A stretch of DNA of 64,000 nt from Pseudomonas sp. SCB32 (GTDB lineage Bacteria > Pseudomonadota > Gammaproteobacteria > Pseudomonadales > Pseudomonadaceae). The position numbers and the translations under genes are program-made. The DNA lies in contig NZ_CP045118.1 of assembly GCF_009189165.1 (NCBI RefSeq), forward strand, positions 124,001-188,000. The letters run 5' to 3'. Below the pieces are notes generated by a model that ran no database searches, was not told the origin of the DNA, and saw nothing but the letters and a program-made list of their open reading frames with translations. Positions 20,383-31,421 of this stretch are shown one piece after another. The number at the start of each line of letters is the position of its first letter. The first letter of the stretch is position 1.

Positions 20383-21183
20383 TCATTTCTCCTCGCGCAG
20401 GCGGTCCAGGCGCAGCCGGTCACGCTCGTCGGTGAGCCGCCAGGCCGACAGCAAGACCGCGCCGAGGGCGGTGGCGAAGCCGGCGGCGGCCAGCAGGAAC
20501 ATCAGCAGGATCTGGTAGCGCGCGGCGTCCAGCGGGTCCATGCCGGCGAGGATCTGGCCGGTCATGATCCCTGGCAGGGTGATGATGCCGGCGGCAGCCA
20601 TCTGGTTCAGCGTGGGGATCAATCCGGTGTAGAGCGCGCGGCGCAGTACGCCACCGAGGGCCGTGTAGCGGTCGGCGCCCAGCGCCAGGCGCGCCTCGAT
20701 GGCGGCACGCTCGCGGGTGACGCTGGCGAATACCTGGTTCAACGCAAGGCTGCCGGCGTTCATCGCCGTGCCGAGGATGATGCCCACCAGCGGGATGGCG
20801 TGGCGCGGGTCATACCAGGGTTGCGGGCGCAGGCTGCTGGCCAGGGCGAACAGGGCGATGCCGAGGGTGGCGACGCCCACGGTGCCGCCGCCGATTCCCA
20901 GGTGCCAGAAGCCGGCGAGGCGGCGCCGCTGCCGCGAGCCGACTTCGAAGGTGGCGGCGCCGAGCATGCCCGCTACCACCAGGGCGGTCAGCCAGGGCGA
21001 GGACAGGGCGAACACCTGGCGCAGGAACAACCCCACCAGCACCAGCTGCACCACCAGACGCACGGCAGAGACCAGCAGCGTGCGCTGCAGGCCCAGGCGC
21101 AGCGCCCAGGACAGCGCGGCGGCGGCGACGATCAGCAGGGCCGCAAGGGCCAGTTCCGGCAGGCTCAGCTGGATCGGTGTCAT
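20383..21183 (-). CDS. fetB: FetB-like ABC transporter permease (UPF0014)
   Basis: A 266-residue integral membrane protein with about seven hydrophobic segments. The region YDPRHAIPLVGIILGTAMNAGSLALNQVF followed by ERAAIEARLALGA and GLIPTLNQMAAAGIITLPGIMTGQILAG is characteristic of the UPF0014/FetB family. In E. coli FetAB exports iron and helps resist peroxide stress. The gene overlaps the ATPase gene by 4 bp. The iron-export role is transferred from the family and not shown by the sequence itself. Confidence 0.85.
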   Translation of the reverse strand: MTPIQLSLPELALAALLIVAAAALSWALRLGLQRTLLVSAVRLVVQLVLVGLFLRQVFALSSPWLTALVVAGMLGAATFEVGSRQRRRLAGFWHLGIGGGTVGVATLGIALFALASSLRPQPWYDPRHAIPLVGIILGTAMNAGSLALNQVFASVTRERAAIEARLALGADRYTALGGVLRRALYTGLIPTLNQMAAAGIITLPGIMTGQILAGMDPLDAARYQILLMFLLAAAGFATALGAVLLSAWRLTDERDRLRLDRLREEK

Positions 21184-21797
21184 GCCACCACCTCACGCAG
21201 GCCCTGGCCGTCGAGCAGCAGCCGGACATCCCCGAGGCGTCGCGCCTGTTCGACGTCGTGGCTGACCAGCAGCAGTCCCATGCCCTGCGCCTGCAGGCGC
21301 CCGAGCAGTTGTTCGACGCAGTCCCGACTGGCCGGGTCGAGCGCCGCCGTGGGCTCGTCGAGCAGCAGGAAGCGCGGGTTCTGCACCACCGCGCGGAGCA
21401 GCGCCAGGCGCTGGCGCTCGCCGGTGGATAACTGCATCACCTGGGCCTGCAACAGCGCCGGATTGAGGTTCACTTGCGGCAGCAACGGGCGCACGGCATC
21501 GAGGTCGGTGAAGTGCGCGGCGACGCTGTCCTCCCACCAGCCGGACTCGGCCGCCAGGTAGGTGACCAGGCGCCGCCAGGCGCTGGCCGGCAGGCTCTCG
21601 CGGCTGACCCCGGCGAGGCTGACCCGGCCCTGGTTCGGGTCCAGATCGGCGAGCATCCGCAGCAGCAGGCTCTTGCCGATGCCTGAAGGGCCGCTGAGTA
21701 CCGTGCAGCGGCCGGGCGCCAGGTCGAGATCGAAGGGGCCGCTGTGCGCACCGCGCAGCTCGCGGGCCTGCAGCGGGCCGAGGGGGATCTGCTTCAT
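21180..21797 (-). CDS. fetA: FetA-like ABC transporter ATP-binding protein
   Basis: A 205-residue ATPase with Walker A GPSGIGKS, signature LSTGERQRLALLRA, Walker B FLLLDEPTAALD and the switch His in VSHDVEQA. The short length is normal for FetA. Together with FetB it should form a metal exporter of the inner membrane. ATPase and permease overlap by 4 bp, with the ATPase first. Confidence 0.85.
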   Translation of the reverse strand: MKQIPLGPLQARELRGAHSGPFDLDLAPGRCTVLSGPSGIGKSLLLRMLADLDPNQGRVSLAGVSRESLPASAWRRLVTYLAAESGWWEDSVAAHFTDLDAVRPLLPQVNLNPALLQAQVMQLSTGERQRLALLRAVVQNPRFLLLDEPTAALDPASRDCVEQLLGRLQAQGMGLLLVSHDVEQARRLGDVRLLLDGQGLREVVA

Positions 21798-21835
21798 GGA
21801 CAGGTATCGGAGGGGAAGATGATGGCGAGCATAAC

Positions 21836-21867
21836 GTAGGGCGTATAACCGTTCGCGGTTATACGCC
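21836..21867. repeat. Dispersed palindromic repeat, family C (copy 4)
   Basis: GTAGGGCG followed by the arms TATAACCG and CGGTTATA and closing CGCC. It lies 38 bp upstream of the fetA start. The arms differ from copies 1-3 but pair perfectly. Confidence 0.8.
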
Positions 21868-21949
21868 GATACTCCGCTGTCACCGTCCAGGCCGGACTCG
21901 AACCCGAAGCGCCCTGGCCAGCACCGAGTTTCACAGGGCTCGGAACGAA

Positions 21950-21974
21950 AAGGCCCGGCATCGAGCCGGGCCTT
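21950..21974 (-). terminator. Rho-independent terminator of the MHS transporter gene
   Basis: The arms AAGGCCCGGC (21950-21959) and GCCGGGCCTT (21965-21974) surround ATCGA. On the minus strand the stem is followed by TTTTCG. It lies 52 bp after the transporter stop codon. Confidence 0.75.
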
Positions 21975-22026
21975 GTGGATAAAACGCCCCGGAGAGTGTG
22001 CGCCGGGGTCTGGGCAAAGAGCCCAA

Positions 22027-23334
22027 TCAGTCGGTGGTGATCTTCGAGTGCTTCTGGGTGTCCTTCATGGTCACGTAGACCAGCAGCGAGCAGGCGATGC
22101 ACGCGGTGACGTACCAGTAGAAGCCGCTCTCCATGCCGATGCTCTTGAACCACAGCGCCACGTACTCGGCGGTGCCGCCGAAGATCGACACGGTCAGCGC
22201 GTAAGGCAGGCCCACGCCCAGGGCGCGGATCTCGGTGGGGAACAGCTCGGCTTTGACCACGGCGTTGATCGAGGTGTAGCCGCTGACGATGACCAGCGCG
22301 GCCATGATCAGGAAGAACGCGCCCCACCAGGTGTCGATGCTGTGCAGGGTGCTGAGGATCGGGTAGGTGAAGACGGTGCCCAGCACGCCGAAGGCGATCA
22401 GGATCGGGCGACGGCCGATCTTGTCCGACAGCGCGCCGACGATGGGCTGCAGCAGCATGAACAGGAACAGGGTGGCCGCCGAGATCATGGTGGAGTCGGT
22501 CTTGCTCATCCCCACCGTGTTCACCAGGTACTTCTGCATGTAGGTGGTGTAGGTGTAGAAGGCCAGGGTACCGCCCATGGTCAGGCCGACCACGGTCAGC
22601 ACTTCCTTGGGATGGCGCATCAGCGAGCGCATCAGGCTTTCCTTGGGCTCTTCCTTCTTCGCGGTGAAGGACTCGGTCTCTTCCATGCCGCGACGCAGGA
22701 ACATGGCCACCACCGCGCACAGTGCGCCGATGAAGAACGGCACACGCCAACCCCAGCTTTCCAGCTGCTCGGTGGTCAGGGTCTGCTGCAGCACGATCAG
22801 CACCGCCAGGGCGATGAGCTGACCGGAGATCAGGGTCACGTACTGGAAGCTGGAGAAGAAGCCGCGCTGCTCCTTGTTGGCCATCTCGCTCAGGTAGGTG
22901 GCGGAGGTGCCGTATTCGCCGCCCACCGACAGGCCCTGAAGCAGGCGCGCGAGCACCAGCAGGATCGGCGCGCCGACGCCGATGGTTTCATAGCTGGGGG
23001 TCAGGGCGATGATCAGCGAGCCGAAGCACATCAGCAGGACCGAGGCCAGCAGCGCCGCCTTGCGGCCCTTGCGGTCGGCATAGATACCCATCAGCCAGCC
23101 ACCAATCGGGCGCATCAGGAAGCCCACGGCGAAGATCGCGGCGGTGTTCAGCAGTTGGGCGGTCATGTCGCCCTGGGGGAAGAACGCCTTGGCGAAATAC
23201 AGCGAGAAGGCGGCGTAGACGTACCAGTCGTACCACTCGACCAGGTTGCCGACCGAGCCACTGAAGATCGACTTGATGCGCTGGGAAGTCGTGCGGGGTG
23301 CGGCAGAAGCGGAGACGGCGCTTGCGCTATCCAT
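22027..23334 (-). CDS. MFS metabolite:H+ symporter (KgtP/PcaT-like dicarboxylate or alpha-ketoglutarate permease)
   Basis: A 435-residue transporter with twelve predicted membrane segments. Family signatures include GNLVEWYDWYVYAAFSLYFAK near residue 30, GGWLMGIYADRKGRK between segments 2 and 3, and GLSVGGEYGTSATYLSE. These mark the metabolite:H+ symporter family, and the sequence pattern is closest to alpha-ketoglutarate permeases KgtP and PcaT. The ATG at 23334 has AGAGGA upstream; a longer in-frame ORF lacks such a site. It stands alone, with REP units upstream and a terminator downstream. The exact substrate is uncertain. Confidence 0.85.
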   Translation of the reverse strand: MDSASAVSASAAPRTTSQRIKSIFSGSVGNLVEWYDWYVYAAFSLYFAKAFFPQGDMTAQLLNTAAIFAVGFLMRPIGGWLMGIYADRKGRKAALLASVLLMCFGSLIIALTPSYETIGVGAPILLVLARLLQGLSVGGEYGTSATYLSEMANKEQRGFFSSFQYVTLISGQLIALAVLIVLQQTLTTEQLESWGWRVPFFIGALCAVVAMFLRRGMEETESFTAKKEEPKESLMRSLMRHPKEVLTVVGLTMGGTLAFYTYTTYMQKYLVNTVGMSKTDSTMISAATLFLFMLLQPIVGALSDKIGRRPILIAFGVLGTVFTYPILSTLHSIDTWWGAFFLIMAALVIVSGYTSINAVVKAELFPTEIRALGVGLPYALTVSIFGGTAEYVALWFKSIGMESGFYWYVTACIACSLLVYVTMKDTQKHSKITTD

Positions 23335-23559
23335 GGGTATTCCTCTTGTCGTTGTTGTCGTCAGGCGTACGGACTGCGGAACGGCACGCCGGCGCGCCGC
23401 GAGGGCGGCGCAGTGTGGAGGGCGATAGCAGGCAGCGTGCCAAGGCGCGAAAGCCGCGTGGCAGAACGGTTTCAGCGATTCCATGGGGGCGCGGGCAGGC
23501 GAAGGCGCGCCGATGGAGGAGGGTGTTGAGCGGAAATCCGCCGATAGTGACAGTCACCT

Positions 23560-23710
23560 GTAGGAGCGCGCCATGCCCGCGATTGCGCGCATGGCGCGCT
23601 CCTACAAAAGGTGCTCCGGCGTGGCTTCGGTGCGGGATTCAGCCAATCGCGGACGGAGTCCGCTCCTACGCGGGGGTAGGCCTTGGGTAGGAGCGGACTC
23701 CGTCCGCGAT
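23560..23710. repeat. Cluster of four REP units
   Basis: REP palindromes lie at 23560-23583, 23582-23605 (inverted), 23646-23669 (inverted) and 23687-23710. The first two abut head to head with GCGCGCCATG cores; the last two are an inverted pair with GGACTCCGTCC cores. They fill the gap 23335-23729, which holds no gene. The last unit is 20 bp from the AraC gene stop. Confidence 0.85.
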
Positions 23711-23729
23711 CGGCATCCACCGGCACGAT

Positions 23730-24521
23730 CTACCGCTGGCGGAACAGATCCCCCGGCGTAAACCCGAACAACCCCTTGAACGAGGCGATGTACGCCGAGG
23801 TGGAGTCATACCCGCAGTCCAGCGCGGCGGCGGTGACGCTGTCGCCGGCCTCCAGCGAACCGAGGGAGGCGAGCAGGCGCTGGCGCTGGCGCCAGAGGCG
23901 GAAGGTCATCCCGGTCTCGCGCTGGAACAGGCGCGACAGGGTCTTCTCCGAGGTGCCGATGCGCTGCGCCCAGTCGCCCAGGGTCTGGTTGTCCGTGGGC
24001 TGCTCGATCAGCGCCTGGCACAGCTGCAGCAGCCGCGGCTCCTGCGGCATCGGCAGGGAGAAGGCGACTTCCGGCAGGGTGTGCAGCTGGTCCAGCAGCA
24101 CTTCCACCAGCCGCGATTCGGGGCTGTCGCCCTGGGGATAATCTACCGGCAGCTCGCAGAAGCTCTTGATCAGCTCGCGGGCCAGCGGTGTTACCTCCAG
24201 CACCCGGCAGCGGTCCGGGGCCCATGCGCAGGCGTCGTCGCGGATGTACAGGCTGCGCATCTCGGCCTGGGTCGAGGTCACCACCTCATGCTCCAGGTAG
24301 GCCGGAATCCAGATCGCCCGCTGCGGCGGTGCGAAGAAGCTGCCCTCGGCGGTGTGCACCCCGAGTACCCCGGTGATGGCATAGGACAGCTGCACCCACG
24401 CGTGATGGTGACGGCTGGTCCAGGAGCCGGCGCGCAGACGCTCGGCGCGGGCGTAGACCGGCCGCGGCAGGCGTTCGAGCACCGGGATCAGGCGCTGCAG
24501 TTCGGGAGCTTGTCCTTTCAT
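23730..24521 (-). CDS. AraC-family transcriptional regulator
   Basis: A 263-residue regulator. The N-terminal cupin domain carries SRHHHAWVQLSYAITGVLGV and APPQRAIWIPAYLEHEV. The C-terminal double helix-turn-helix covers about residues 165-263, with TLGDWAQRIGTSEKTLSRLFQRETGMTF and AAALDCGYDSTSAYIASFKGLFGFTPGDLFR. The ATG at 24521 was chosen because the cupin begins soon after. It is divergent from the gamma-glutamyltranspeptidase gene (83 bp apart), as PA0163 is from PA0164 in PAO1, and probably regulates it. Confidence 0.85.
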   Translation of the reverse strand: MKGQAPELQRLIPVLERLPRPVYARAERLRAGSWTSRHHHAWVQLSYAITGVLGVHTAEGSFFAPPQRAIWIPAYLEHEVVTSTQAEMRSLYIRDDACAWAPDRCRVLEVTPLARELIKSFCELPVDYPQGDSPESRLVEVLLDQLHTLPEVAFSLPMPQEPRLLQLCQALIEQPTDNQTLGDWAQRIGTSEKTLSRLFQRETGMTFRLWRQRQRLLASLGSLEAGDSVTAAALDCGYDSTSAYIASFKGLFGFTPGDLFRQR

Positions 24522-24604
24522 CGGTATATCTTGAGAGTATGTCGCTAGTTGACGAAGTCTGGCAGGGCTACCCTGCCGCCTCAAGCCGTATCCGGAGGAC
24601 GCCG

Positions 24605-26221
<1,617 letters not shown>

Positions 26222-26691
26222 CGCAACCGCCCGGCGGCCAGGGGCAATCTTCAGGTGTGGCGCGCGACCGCGTCTGGCATTATTCGCGCCCGAAAAAACG
26301 CGTGACGCTTCCCTCGGGCGACTGTGTAGATTTCCCACAGAATAGTTGTATACACAATTCGAGTTGATTCGATTCAACACAGAATTGCCATGTATCCAAT
26401 TTTCTTCCCGGCGATCGTCCAAGGCTGTGCCGAATGACGCGATGCTGCCCCGGAATCAGGCAAAGCTGTCTTGCGGGTCAGGAAATTGTCGATCCAGAGC
26501 CGGTCGGCAAGTGTCCGCCGCCCAGGTAGGGGCCACGCAAAAAGTACGGGTCGGTCATTGATCCGGAATAAAAATGGAACACCCGGTCAGGTTTGGCGCC
26601 AATCTTGCTTTTCCAGGCCAGACCTGACCATGAGGACAGGTTCCGCTGACAACTAAAAACGTAATTCGACTGCACTGATTAGGAGCAACGC
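26222..26691 (+). promoter_or_regulatory. Regulatory region upstream of the Tsx-like porin
   Basis: This 470-bp gap has no supported gene but several dyads. TTGTATACACAA (26346-26357) has the GTATAC core typical of GntR-family operators. GTTGA-N6-TCAAC lies at 26363-26378. A perfect 8-bp inverted repeat, GGTCAGGT (26585-26592) and ACCTGACC (26622-26629), surrounds the palindrome TTGGCGCCAA (26593-26602). The last set lies close to the gene and contains TGACC/GGTCA elements like those of RutR-type operators. The porin ribosome binding site is AGGAG. Confidence 0.5.
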
Positions 26692-27528
26692 ATGACTCGC
26701 ACTCTCGCATCCCTGCTGCTCGCCAGCGGGCTGCTGGCGGCCGGCCAGGCCATGGCTGGCGGTGAAGACCTGACTCCCGGCCCTGCCGCGCACGATGGCC
26801 CGCTGCTCTGGCACAACGAAAGCCTGTCCTACCTGTGGGGCAAGAACTACAAGGTCGACCCGCCGATCCAGCAGACTTTCACCCTCGAGAGCGCGAGTGC
26901 CTGGACCTGGGGTGACATCTGGTTCTTCGTCGACCAGATCAACTACCACGGCAAGGAAAGCCCGAACAACGGCAAGAACAGCTACTACGGCGAGTTCAGC
27001 CCGCGTCTGTCCTTCGGCAAGATCACCGGCACCGACCTGTCCTTCGGCCCGATCAAGGACGTGCTGCTGGCCAGCACCTACGAATTCGGCGAAGGCGACG
27101 TCGAGTCCTACCTGCTCGGCCCGGGCTTCGACCTGGCCCTGCCCGGCTTCGACTACTTCCAGCTGAACTTCTACTACCGCAAGCCCGATGGCGACCGCGT
27201 TCCGTCCGGTGCCTGGCAGATCACCCCGGCCTGGGCAATCACCTTCCCGGTGGGCAGCTCCGACATCCTGTTCGACGGCTTCATGGACTGGGTCGTCAAC
27301 AACAAGGACGCCAGCTCCAGCCACCCCGACCAGTCGAACTACCACGCCAACCTGCACTTCAACCCGCAGCTCAAGTACGACCTGGGCAAGGCCATGGGCT
27401 ACGAGGCCAAGCACCTGTACGTGGGTATCGAGTACGACTACTGGTCCGACAAGTACGGCATCAAGGATTCGCAGTACTTCACCACCGACCAGAACACCAT
27501 GAGCGCGCTGATCAAGTACCACTTCTGA
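26692..27528 (+). CDS. Nucleoside-specific channel-forming (Tsx-like) outer-membrane protein
   Basis: A 278-residue outer-membrane protein. A signal peptide of about 22 residues ends at GQAMA. The mature protein is rich in aromatic residues arranged as beta strands (LWHNESLSYLWGKNY, WTWGDIWFFVDQINYHG, LYVGIEYDYWSDKYG) and ends with the terminal Phe in LIKYHF, needed for outer-membrane assembly. These patterns match the Tsx/OmpK family of nucleoside channels, here likely PA0165-like. The next gene encodes a RutR-like pyrimidine-type regulator, which fits nucleobase uptake. Confidence 0.8.
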   Translation: MTRTLASLLLASGLLAAGQAMAGGEDLTPGPAAHDGPLLWHNESLSYLWGKNYKVDPPIQQTFTLESASAWTWGDIWFFVDQINYHGKESPNNGKNSYYGEFSPRLSFGKITGTDLSFGPIKDVLLASTYEFGEGDVESYLLGPGFDLALPGFDYFQLNFYYRKPDGDRVPSGAWQITPAWAITFPVGSSDILFDGFMDWVVNNKDASSSHPDQSNYHANLHFNPQLKYDLGKAMGYEAKHLYVGIEYDYWSDKYGIKDSQYFTTDQNTMSALIKYHF

Positions 27529-27667
27529 CGGCTCGCCGGGCCCCGCCGTGCGGCGGGGTCCGCGTTCGCGCGTGGCGTATCGCCATTTTTTCTCCGCCGA
27601 GCGCTTGAATCGCCCGCCCCGCCTGGGTTATCCATGCTGCGCCCCCCCGTAGACGTGGATCTGCCGC

Positions 27668-28332
27668 ATGACCCTCCAAGTGCCCGCCCATACCGCCCAG
27701 AACGGCGAGAAGCCCGCTGGCCGTATTCGCCAGAAGAACGAAGAAGCCATCCTCGCGGCCGCCGAGGAGGAATTCGCCCGTCACGGCTTCAAGGGCACCA
27801 GCATGAACACCATCGCCCTGCGCGTCGGCCTGCCCAAGGCCAACCTGCACTACTACTTCAGCAACAAGCTGGGGCTGTACGTGGCGGTGCTGAGCAACAT
27901 CCTCGACCTGTGGGACAGCACCTTCAACCACCTGACCGCGGACGATGACCCGGCCACCGCGCTGGCCGCCTACATCCGCGCCAAGATGGAGTTCTCCCGC
28001 CGTAACCCGCAGGCCTCGCGGGTATTCGCGATGGAAATCATCAGTGGCGGCGAATGCCTGACCGCGCATTTCAGCCAGGACTACCGCACCTGGTTCGCCG
28101 GCCGCGCCGCCGTATTCCAGGCCTGGATCGACGCCGGGCGGATGGACCCGGTCGACCCGGTGAACCTGATCTTCCTGATCTGGAGCAGCACCCAGCACTA
28201 CGCCGACTTCGCCACCCAGATCGCCTTCGTTACCGGCCGCAAGCGCATGTCCAGGCAGGACTTCGGCGAGGCCAGCGACAACCTCATCCGCATTATCCTC
28301 AAGGGCTGCGGCCTGACGCCGCCAGTGACTGC

Positions 28333-28336
<4 letters not shown>
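27668..28336 (+). CDS. TetR-family regulator, RutR-like
   Basis: A 222-residue TetR-type repressor. The N-terminal helix-turn-helix covers about residues 20-75 (EEAILAAAEEEFARHGFKGTSMNTIALRVGLPKANLHYYFSNKLGLYVAVL). The C-terminal part, with RVFAMEIISGGE and FLIWSSTQHYADFATQI, resembles the ligand domain of RutR, a uracil/thymine-sensing regulator. It lies downstream of a Tsx-like porin and probably controls it. It overlaps yigZ by 4 bp (ATGA). The PAO1 counterpart is probably PA0167. No intervening transporter gene (PA0166) is present here. Confidence 0.85.
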
Positions 28337-28923
<587 letters not shown>

Positions 28924-29384
28924 AGCTTCTCCCCAATCGCCGTGGAACCGCTTGTGGATAACCTGTGGTCCGTCCGCGCTCGCCCCGATGAACCGTGGCC
29001 TGGCAGCAGCTGGTTGATTTCTGATCAAAAGCGCTGTCGAGTGCTGAACAATATTTGAACAAGCTGTGGAAAAGCTGTTGGCAATTTTCGCCGGGCTTTT
29101 CTGATCAGGCAGCCCTCGAATTATTCAGTGAACTTATACAGCGCCCGTAGCGCCTGGGCTCGGGCCTTTCGAGCGAGTGTTCAGTGGCGGTGGAGAACTC
29201 GGTGCAGAAGCTCTGAACAATCTGTGGGTAGTCTATGAGTGATTCGTCCAGTCTCGCCACCCCGCTACGGCGCCGATCGATCGCCCAGGCACGCTCTCGG
29301 CGGCAAAGCGCCGGATGAGGAGCCTCGTCAGCCTGTGGGTAACTTTGGGGAAAAAGCGCCGGCGCAGAGGCCGGCGCTGAGGGC
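28924..29384 (+). other. Non-coding region with a row of DnaA-box-like sites
   Basis: This 461-bp gap has several TGTGGNNAA motifs in one orientation: a perfect DnaA box TGTGGATAA (28953-28961), TGTGGAAAA (29065-29073), TGTGGGTAG (29223-29231) and TGTGGGTAA (29334-29342). It includes AT-rich stretches and a TGATCA at 29021 and 29102. No protein gene is supported. It may be a DnaA-binding (titration or regulatory) locus; there is no dnaA, dnaN, rpmH or gidA nearby, so it is unlikely to be oriC itself. Confidence 0.45.
29355..29378 (-). terminator. Terminator of the chemoreceptor gene
   Basis: The stem AGCGCCGGC (29355-29363) / GCCGGCGCT (29370-29378), read on the minus strand, is followed by TTTTT. 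It begins just 6 bp beyond the stop codon. Confidence 0.85.
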
Positions 29385-31313
29385 TTACAGGCGGAATTGC
29401 GCCATCTGCCGCGCCAGGTCGTCGGCCAGGGCGCGCAGCTCGCGGCACTGCTCGCTGCCGTGCTGCACTTCGCGGCTGGTGGCGTGGGCAAGGTCGGCGA
29501 TGCCCTGCACGTTGCGGTTGATCTCCTCGGTCACCGCCGACTGCTCCTCGGTGGCCGTGGCGACCTGGTGGTTGATGTCGCTGATGCGCTCCACCTGGTC
29601 GGCGATGGCGCCCAGCGAGGCGCCGGCCTGCTCGCTGGCGGCCAGGCTCTGGCCGGTGGCCTGTTGGCCGGAGTGCATCGAACGCACGGCGGTGTCGGCG
29701 CCGTTCTTCAGACGCTGGATGATGGCGAGGATTTCATCCGTGGAGCCCTGGGTGCGGCTGGCCAGGGTGCGCACCTCGTCCGCCACCACGGCGAAGCCAC
29801 GGCCCAGCTCGCCGGCCCGCGCCGCTTCGATGGCGGCGTTGAGGGCGAGCAGGTTGGTCTGCTCGGATACGCCACGGATCACCGCCAGCACCTGGTCGAT
29901 GCTTGCTACCTGATCGGCCAGCAGGCCCACCGCGCTGGCGGCCTCGCCGATCTCCCCGGACATGCGCTGGCCGAGCTGCAACGAGCCGTCGACCACCCGG
30001 CGCGCCTCGCCGGCTTCGTCCCGCGCCTGCTGCGAGGCGCTGGCGGCCTGCTCGGCATTGCGTGCGATCTCCTGCACGGTGCTGCCCATCTCGTTCACCG
30101 CCGTGGCGACCATGTCGGTCATCTCCTGCTGGCGGCCCGCGTGCTCGGCGGTGTTCTCCACCACCCGCGCCACTTCGCCGACCGTCTGCAACAGCCGCTG
30201 GCTGGTGGCGAGCACGGCGCCGATCAGCGCGCGCTGGCCTTCGAGGAAGCGGTTGAAGCCGCGCGCCAGGTCGCCCAGCTCGTCGGCGCGGCTGTCGTCC
30301 AGGCGACGGGTCAGGTCGCCGCCGCCACCACCGATTTCCAGCAGGGCGCCGGTGACCTGGCGGATCGGCCGGGCCAGGCTGCGCGCCATCAGCACCACCA
30401 GCGCCAGGCAAACCAGTGCCACCAGCGCGCCGGCCAGGCCGGAGAGCGCGAGCGCCTCGCGGGCGTCGGCGTAGATTTCCGCCTCCGGCACCTCGCTCAC
30501 CAGGGTCCAGCCGAGGTCACGCAGTGGCAGGCTGGCGGCGAGGAAGTCCTTGCCGTCGCGCTGGAAATGGGCGCTCTGGAAATCCGCTTTGCCCAGCAGC
30601 GCGGTCGCCGTCTGCGCGCCGACCAGGTCGCCCAGGCTGCGGCCCTTGGGTAACGACGGATCGGGATGGATCTGCACCTGTCCGTCGTTCTTCACCAGGT
30701 AAACGCGCCCGGATTGGCCGAAGCGGAAGTCACGGATCAACGCCGACAGCTCGCGCATCTCCAGGCCCAGCCCGGCGATGCCCAGCAGCTTGCCGTCCTG
30801 CTCCACGCGCTGGTCGATGAACAGCGCCAGCTCTCCGGTGCTGCCATCGGTATCGATGTTCCACATGCGCGGCTTGCCGCTGTCGATGAACTGGAAGTAC
30901 CAGCTGTCCTTCGGCTCGCTGCGGCTCAGGGTGCGTTCCTTGCCCTTGTCGCTGTAGTAGGCGCCGCTGGCGTTCGACGCGATCAGCGCGGCGAAGGCCT
31001 TTTGCGAGGTGCGGATGCCACCCAGGTAGCGGGTGAAGTCGGCGAGTCGCTCCGGGCTTTCGCCGCCCGCCAGCCAGTCCTGCACCAGGGTATTCTCGGC
31101 GATGCCGGAGGCGGCGGTGATCGGTCCGGTGAGGCGTCGCTCGAAGTCGTTGGCGATAGCCTGGATGCTGGCCGGCAAGGCCTGTTCGAGCAGGTAGCGC
31201 TCGCTCAGGCGGTTGACCAGCACGGCGTACAGGCCGAGGACGATGAGCAGGCTGATCAGAAGGGCAGCGCCCATGCTGAGGATGAGTTGGGTCTGGATAC
31301 TTCGCAGGCGCAT
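29385..31313 (-). CDS. Methyl-accepting chemotaxis protein with periplasmic Cache-type sensor
   Basis: A 642-residue chemoreceptor. A first membrane helix lies at about residues 10-32, then a periplasmic domain to about residue 290 with features of a dCache fold ([39 protein letters not shown]). A second helix follows ([21 protein letters not shown]), then a HAMP domain and the methyl-accepting domain with [19 protein letters not shown] at its tip. The ATG at 31313 follows GGAGGA; a start 36 bp upstream has no such site. No tethering pentapeptide is present. The ligand is unknown; neighbouring xanthine genes hint at a purine, but this is speculation. Confidence 0.9.
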   Translation of the reverse strand: MRLRSIQTQLILSMGAALLISLLIVLGLYAVLVNRLSERYLLEQALPASIQAIANDFERRLTGPITAASGIAENTLVQDWLAGGESPERLADFTRYLGGIRTSQKAFAALIASNASGAYYSDKGKERTLSRSEPKDSWYFQFIDSGKPRMWNIDTDGSTGELALFIDQRVEQDGKLLGIAGLGLEMRELSALIRDFRFGQSGRVYLVKNDGQVQIHPDPSLPKGRSLGDLVGAQTATALLGKADFQSAHFQRDGKDFLAASLPLRDLGWTLVSEVPEAEIYADAREALALSGLAGALVALVCLALVVLMARSLARPIRQVTGALLEIGGGGGDLTRRLDDSRADELGDLARGFNRFLEGQRALIGAVLATSQRLLQTVGEVARVVENTAEHAGRQQEMTDMVATAVNEMGSTVQEIARNAEQAASASQQARDEAGEARRVVDGSLQLGQRMSGEIGEAASAVGLLADQVASIDQVLAVIRGVSEQTNLLALNAAIEAARAGELGRGFAVVADEVRTLASRTQGSTDEILAIIQRLKNGADTAVRSMHSGQQATGQSLAASEQAGASLGAIADQVERISDINHQVATATEEQSAVTEEINRNVQGIADLAHATSREVQHGSEQCRELRALADDLARQMAQFRL

Positions 31314-31421
31314 ATTCTTGTTTTCCTCCGAACGCACGGCGAATTGCACGCGGCTAAGGCGGGCAAAGAGACGGGGTTGAGAGGTTATCGGCGGGGTCGC
31401 GAAAAACTGTTGTCCAATCAG

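Noticed and set aside
23560..23710. Regularly spaced repeats resembling a short CRISPR array
   Set aside because: The units alternate in orientation, differ in sequence and have unequal spacing; they are REP elements.
28924..29384. Chromosomal replication origin
   Set aside because: No dnaA, dnaN, rpmH, parAB or gidA nearby and only one perfect DnaA box; kept as a DnaA-box cluster only.
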